This document shows positions 5,417-7,665 of a stretch of 7,665 bases of DNA, one piece after another (the stretch's first letter is position 1; the number at the start of each line of letters is the position of its first letter). The stretch comes from Candidatus Symbiothrix sp. Its GTDB lineage: Bacteria > Bacteroidota > Bacteroidia > Bacteroidales > Azobacteroidaceae. The position numbers and the translations under genes were made by a program. The stretch spans positions 1 to 7,665 of the forward strand of contig JAISXN010000002.1 of assembly GCA_031270525.1 (NCBI GenBank). The letters run 5' to 3'. The notes under the pieces were generated by a model. It saw only the letters and a list, made by a program, of their open reading frames with translations. It was not told the DNA's origin and did not search any database.

Positions 5417-7665
5417 ATGGAAAAAATGAAATCGCTCCGAATTATCTTCAAGGAAATAACCGGAGAAAAACTTTTAGCCGAAATCTCTGGCAACCAACCA
5501 ATTACCGTGGTTTGCAACGAGTCCCAACTGCAGGAATTAAACGAGTTATCGCCCGTCCTCCGGCCGGGAAATATTTTTAATTTGCTGAATGTAAATGAAT
5601 TGTCTCCTGAAACATTCGCCGCAGAGTTTCTGGTTTTCGAGCCGGATTACCTGATTGATATCAGCGCTTTGGCCGAATGTTTCCGTCCTTACGGAAACCA
5701 TTTCCTGAATTATACTTTGTCGCGATTGCAGGGAAAAGAGACTACCCCGCCTATTTTACTCGGGAATACGGCGAACTTTTTTATCGACGAATTAGTCAAT
5801 GAAGACTTGAAAAACCCGGCAGATTATCATTCTGCCATCAAAAAAATGTTCAAAACCTCGGCATTTGAATTTACTGCCTGCGAAGCTTTGAAGGACCGGA
5901 AAGCGGAATCCGAATTTTTCGCCGGCAGCCAAAAACATTTCGGAAATATCCGCTACGCCGTACAACAATTTTTCCCGAAAGCCGCTATAAACAAGGAAAA
6001 AGCCGTTTTGGAACCCTCGTTTATCTGCAATGCCTTGGGTTTGCAAGGACGCTTGGATTTGATGTTAAGCGATTATTCCGCTTTTATCGAATTAAAATCA
6101 GGGAAAGCGATAGAAGATTTCCGTACCGGCGGACAATTTGTTCATTCGGCGGAAAACCATTACACGCAAATGATTCTGTATCTCGCTGTGCTTGAATTTA
6201 ATCTGAATTTAAAAGCCGACGACGTCCGTTCCTATCTGCTCTACTCCAAATATCCGGTTTTGAGCAGGGAAAGCCATTCCCGGAAGCAGTTGCAAAAAGC
6301 CCTGAGCCTCAGAAATCAAATCACGGCTTGGGAATATGCTTTACATACGGCTAACGATTCTTCAACTACAAACGAATTGCTCGGAAAAATCAATGCTGAA
6401 AACCTGAATACAGAAAATCTTTCCGGAAAATTCTTCGATAACTATCTGGCGCCCTCCATCGACCGCTTTACAATAGCCTTTTCTTGCCTGAACGAAAGAG
6501 AAAAAGCCTATTTTCTAAGGGTTTATACCTTTATATTGAAAGAACTATGGCTTTCGAAAGCAGGAGAACGCGAATACGAAGGCGTAAAAAAAGCATCGGT
6601 TTTATGGAATGCCCCGTTTGAAGACAAACTAATCGCCGGCGAACTTTTATACAACTTAAAAATCACCGGTAACCGCGCTGCGGAAGAAGACCACGTCATC
6701 CGTTTGGAAATTCCTGCGTACAAGGATTTGTATTTACCGAATTTCCGTCCGGGCGACGCCGTAGTCTTGTACGAACGAAATTCAACGGCAGATACGGTCA
6801 ATAACCGTCAGGTCTTCAAAGGAGCAATCGAATTGATGGAAGGTAATGTACTGATAATAAGGCTTCGCTACCGGCAGAAAAATTTGCAGGTTTGGAATCC
6901 TGACGCTCTATACGCCGTCGAACACGATTATATGGATACGATTTTTGCAGGGATGTTCCGGGCCTTAGCCGGTTTCCTGTATGCCAATCCGGACAGAAAA
7001 GAATTGTTATTGGGTGAGCGGTGCACGGTGAACGGTGCACGGGGCGTTCCATCACCCATCTTCCTTCTCGTCGGTCCTCCCGGAACCGGCAAAACCTCCA
7101 TCGCTTTGAAGCAAATGGTGGAAACCGAACTTCAAAAGAACAAGACAAATATTCTGCTGCTTTCCTATACCAATCGCGCGGTAGATGAGATTTGCAAAGC
7201 CTTATCGGATATCAATCAGGCGCTTCCGTACATTCGCGTAGGCAGTGAATTGAACTGTGCGCCGGAATTTCGTCCGCATCTGCTGGAGAACTGTTTAGAG
7301 AATTGCAATAACCGCCGGGATGTGGCGGAAGTCATCGAACATTGCCGGATTTTCGTCGGAACGGTTGCTTCCGTTTGGAACAAACCGGAACTTTTCAGTC
7401 TGAAACACTTTGATTTAGCAATTATCGACGAAGCAACCCAACTTCTGGAACCTCATCTTTTGGGTATTTTTTGCGCCAGGAATATTTCCGGCAAAAATGC
7501 CGTCGGGCGTTTTGTGTTAATCGGCGACCACAAGCAATTGCCGGCAGTCGTCCTGCAAAGCAAGGAAGAAAGCCGGGTAAACGAACCTGTCCTCAATGCC
7601 GCCGGATTGACCGATTTGAGTAATTCCCTGTTCGAACGGTTTTACCGCAAATACAGCGAACAAGG
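5417..7665 (+). CDS. Dna2-like fusion of PD-(D/E)XK nuclease and superfamily 1 helicase, C-terminus beyond window
   Basis: The frame is open from ATG 5417 to the edge (749 codons, no stop). It probably acts on DNA ends or flaps, cutting single strands while unwinding. Residues about 110-280 form a RecB/Cas4-type nuclease: GRLD at 211-214 (Asp214), ELK at 225-227 and QMILY at 251-255 (the QxxxY motif). The His usual in a G-x-x-x-H motif upstream appears to be Asn120. About 355-380 (LNEREKAYF) and 430-510, a beta-barrel-like segment with FRPGD and VEHDYMD, resemble the Dna2/UPF1 linker region. The helicase has Walker A GPPGTGKT at 553-560, motif Ia LSYTNRAVDEI at 582-592, DEAT at 671-674, and motif III GDHKQLPAV at 703-711; later motifs are off the window. 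The cysteine set of Dna2/Cas4 iron-sulfur nucleases is not seen. Residues about 532-548 come from an embedded repeat element. It follows kdsB by 16 bases, probably in one operon. A second in-frame ATG at 5426 is possible. Confidence 0.9.
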   Translation, partial: MEKMKSLRIIFKEITGEKLLAEISGNQPITVVCNESQLQELNELSPVLRPGNIFNLLNVNELSPETFAAEFLVFEPDYLIDISALAECFRPYGNHFLNYTLSRLQGKETTPPILLGNTANFFIDELVNEDLKNPADYHSAIKKMFKTSAFEFTACEALKDRKAESEFFAGSQKHFGNIRYAVQQFFPKAAINKEKAVLEPSFICNALGLQGRLDLMLSDYSAFIELKSGKAIEDFRTGGQFVHSAENHYTQMILYLAVLEFNLNLKADDVRSYLLYSKYPVLSRESHSRKQLQKALSLRNQITAWEYALHTANDSSTTNELLGKINAENLNTENLSGKFFDNYLAPSIDRFTIAFSCLNEREKAYFLRVYTFILKELWLSKAGEREYEGVKKASVLWNAPFEDKLIAGELLYNLKITGNRAAEEDHVIRLEIPAYKDLYLPNFRPGDAVVLYERNSTADTVNNRQVFKGAIELMEGNVLIIRLRYRQKNLQVWNPDALYAVEHDYMDTIFAGMFRALAGFLYANPDRKELLLGERCTVNGARGVPSPIFLLVGPPGTGKTSIALKQMVETELQKNKTNILLLSYTNRAVDEICKALSDINQALPYIRVGSELNCAPEFRPHLLENCLENCNNRRDVAEVIEHCRIFVGTVASVWNKPELFSLKHFDLAIIDEATQLLEPHLLGIFCARNISGKNAVGRFVLIGDHKQLPAVVLQSKEESRVNEPVLNAAGLTDLSNSLFERFYRKYSEQ
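7011..7058. repeat. 48-bp palindromic heptamer element inside the nuclease-helicase gene
   Basis: The element is bounded by TGGGTGA (7011-7017) and its exact reverse complement TCACCCA (7052-7058). Inside, a 7-base period runs through GGGTGAG, CGGTGCA, CGGTGAA, CGGTGCA and CGGGGCG (7012-7046). This includes the 10-base direct repeat CGGTGCACGG at 7019-7028 and 7033-7042 and two copies of the palindrome GTGCAC (7021-7026, 7035-7040), so it could fold into a hairpin. Its length is a multiple of three and it preserves the frame, encoding a low-hydrophobicity stretch (GERCTVNGARGVPS) directly before the Walker A strand. It resembles small mobile palindromic repeats such as REP or RPE elements; that identity is inferred. 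Confidence 0.55.

Noticed and set aside
5747..6200. A CRISPR-associated Cas4 gene
   Set aside because: The nuclease is fused to a helicase of the Dna2 type, and no CRISPR repeats or other cas genes are in the window.
6816..7148. Minus-strand 110-codon frame over the helicase Walker A region
   Set aside because: It is antisense to clear helicase motifs, and its composition (Arg- and Pro-rich) reflects the embedded GC-rich repeat.

Overview
The window looks like chromosomal DNA from a member of the Bacteroidota, probably Bacteroidales. The signs are promoter-like boxes matching the Bacteroidota consensus (TAnnTTTG, with TTTG about 19-20 bp upstream), the absence of clear Shine-Dalgarno sequences, the protein families present, and kdsB, which implies a Kdo-containing Gram-negative envelope. 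The taxon is inferred and no marker gene proves it. No gene-free stretch exceeds 300 bases.

Layout. Positions 1-66 (minus) hold the 5' part of a tRNA-Ser(GGA), cut by the window edge, with its own consensus promoter at 84-114. A tight three-gene plus-strand operon follows at 194-1620: a DivIC/FtsB-like septum protein, a small four-helix membrane protein of unknown function, and a SpoU/TrmH-family RNA 2'-O-ribose methyltransferase. The junctions are TAA directly followed by ATG, and TAATG. A 4'-phosphopantetheinyl transferase lies convergently on the minus strand (1633 to about 2316). It shares a compact divergent promoter region (about 2317-2410) with a second plus-strand operon. That operon contains a CPA2-type cation:proton antiporter with two RCK_C-like domains (2411-4657), kdsB (4654-5400, ATGA overlap) and a large open-ended gene starting at 5417.

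The last gene stays open to the window end (749 codons, no stop). It is a Dna2-like fusion of a PD-(D/E)XK nuclease of the RecB/Cas4 type with a UPF1/Dna2-type superfamily 1 helicase. Two things stand out in it. The cysteine cluster of Dna2 and Cas4 nucleases is not apparent. A 48-bp (16-codon) GC-rich element, with 7-bp inverted ends and an internal CGGTGCA/CGGTGAA heptamer repeat, sits in frame just before the Walker A motif. It looks like an intragenic insertion of a small palindromic repeat. An 11-base match to it lies in the divergent promoter region near 2343-2353.

Most of the window is ordinary housekeeping: division, RNA modification, carrier-protein activation, ion homeostasis and lipopolysaccharide precursor synthesis. 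The nuclease-helicase and its embedded element are the parts worth a second look.
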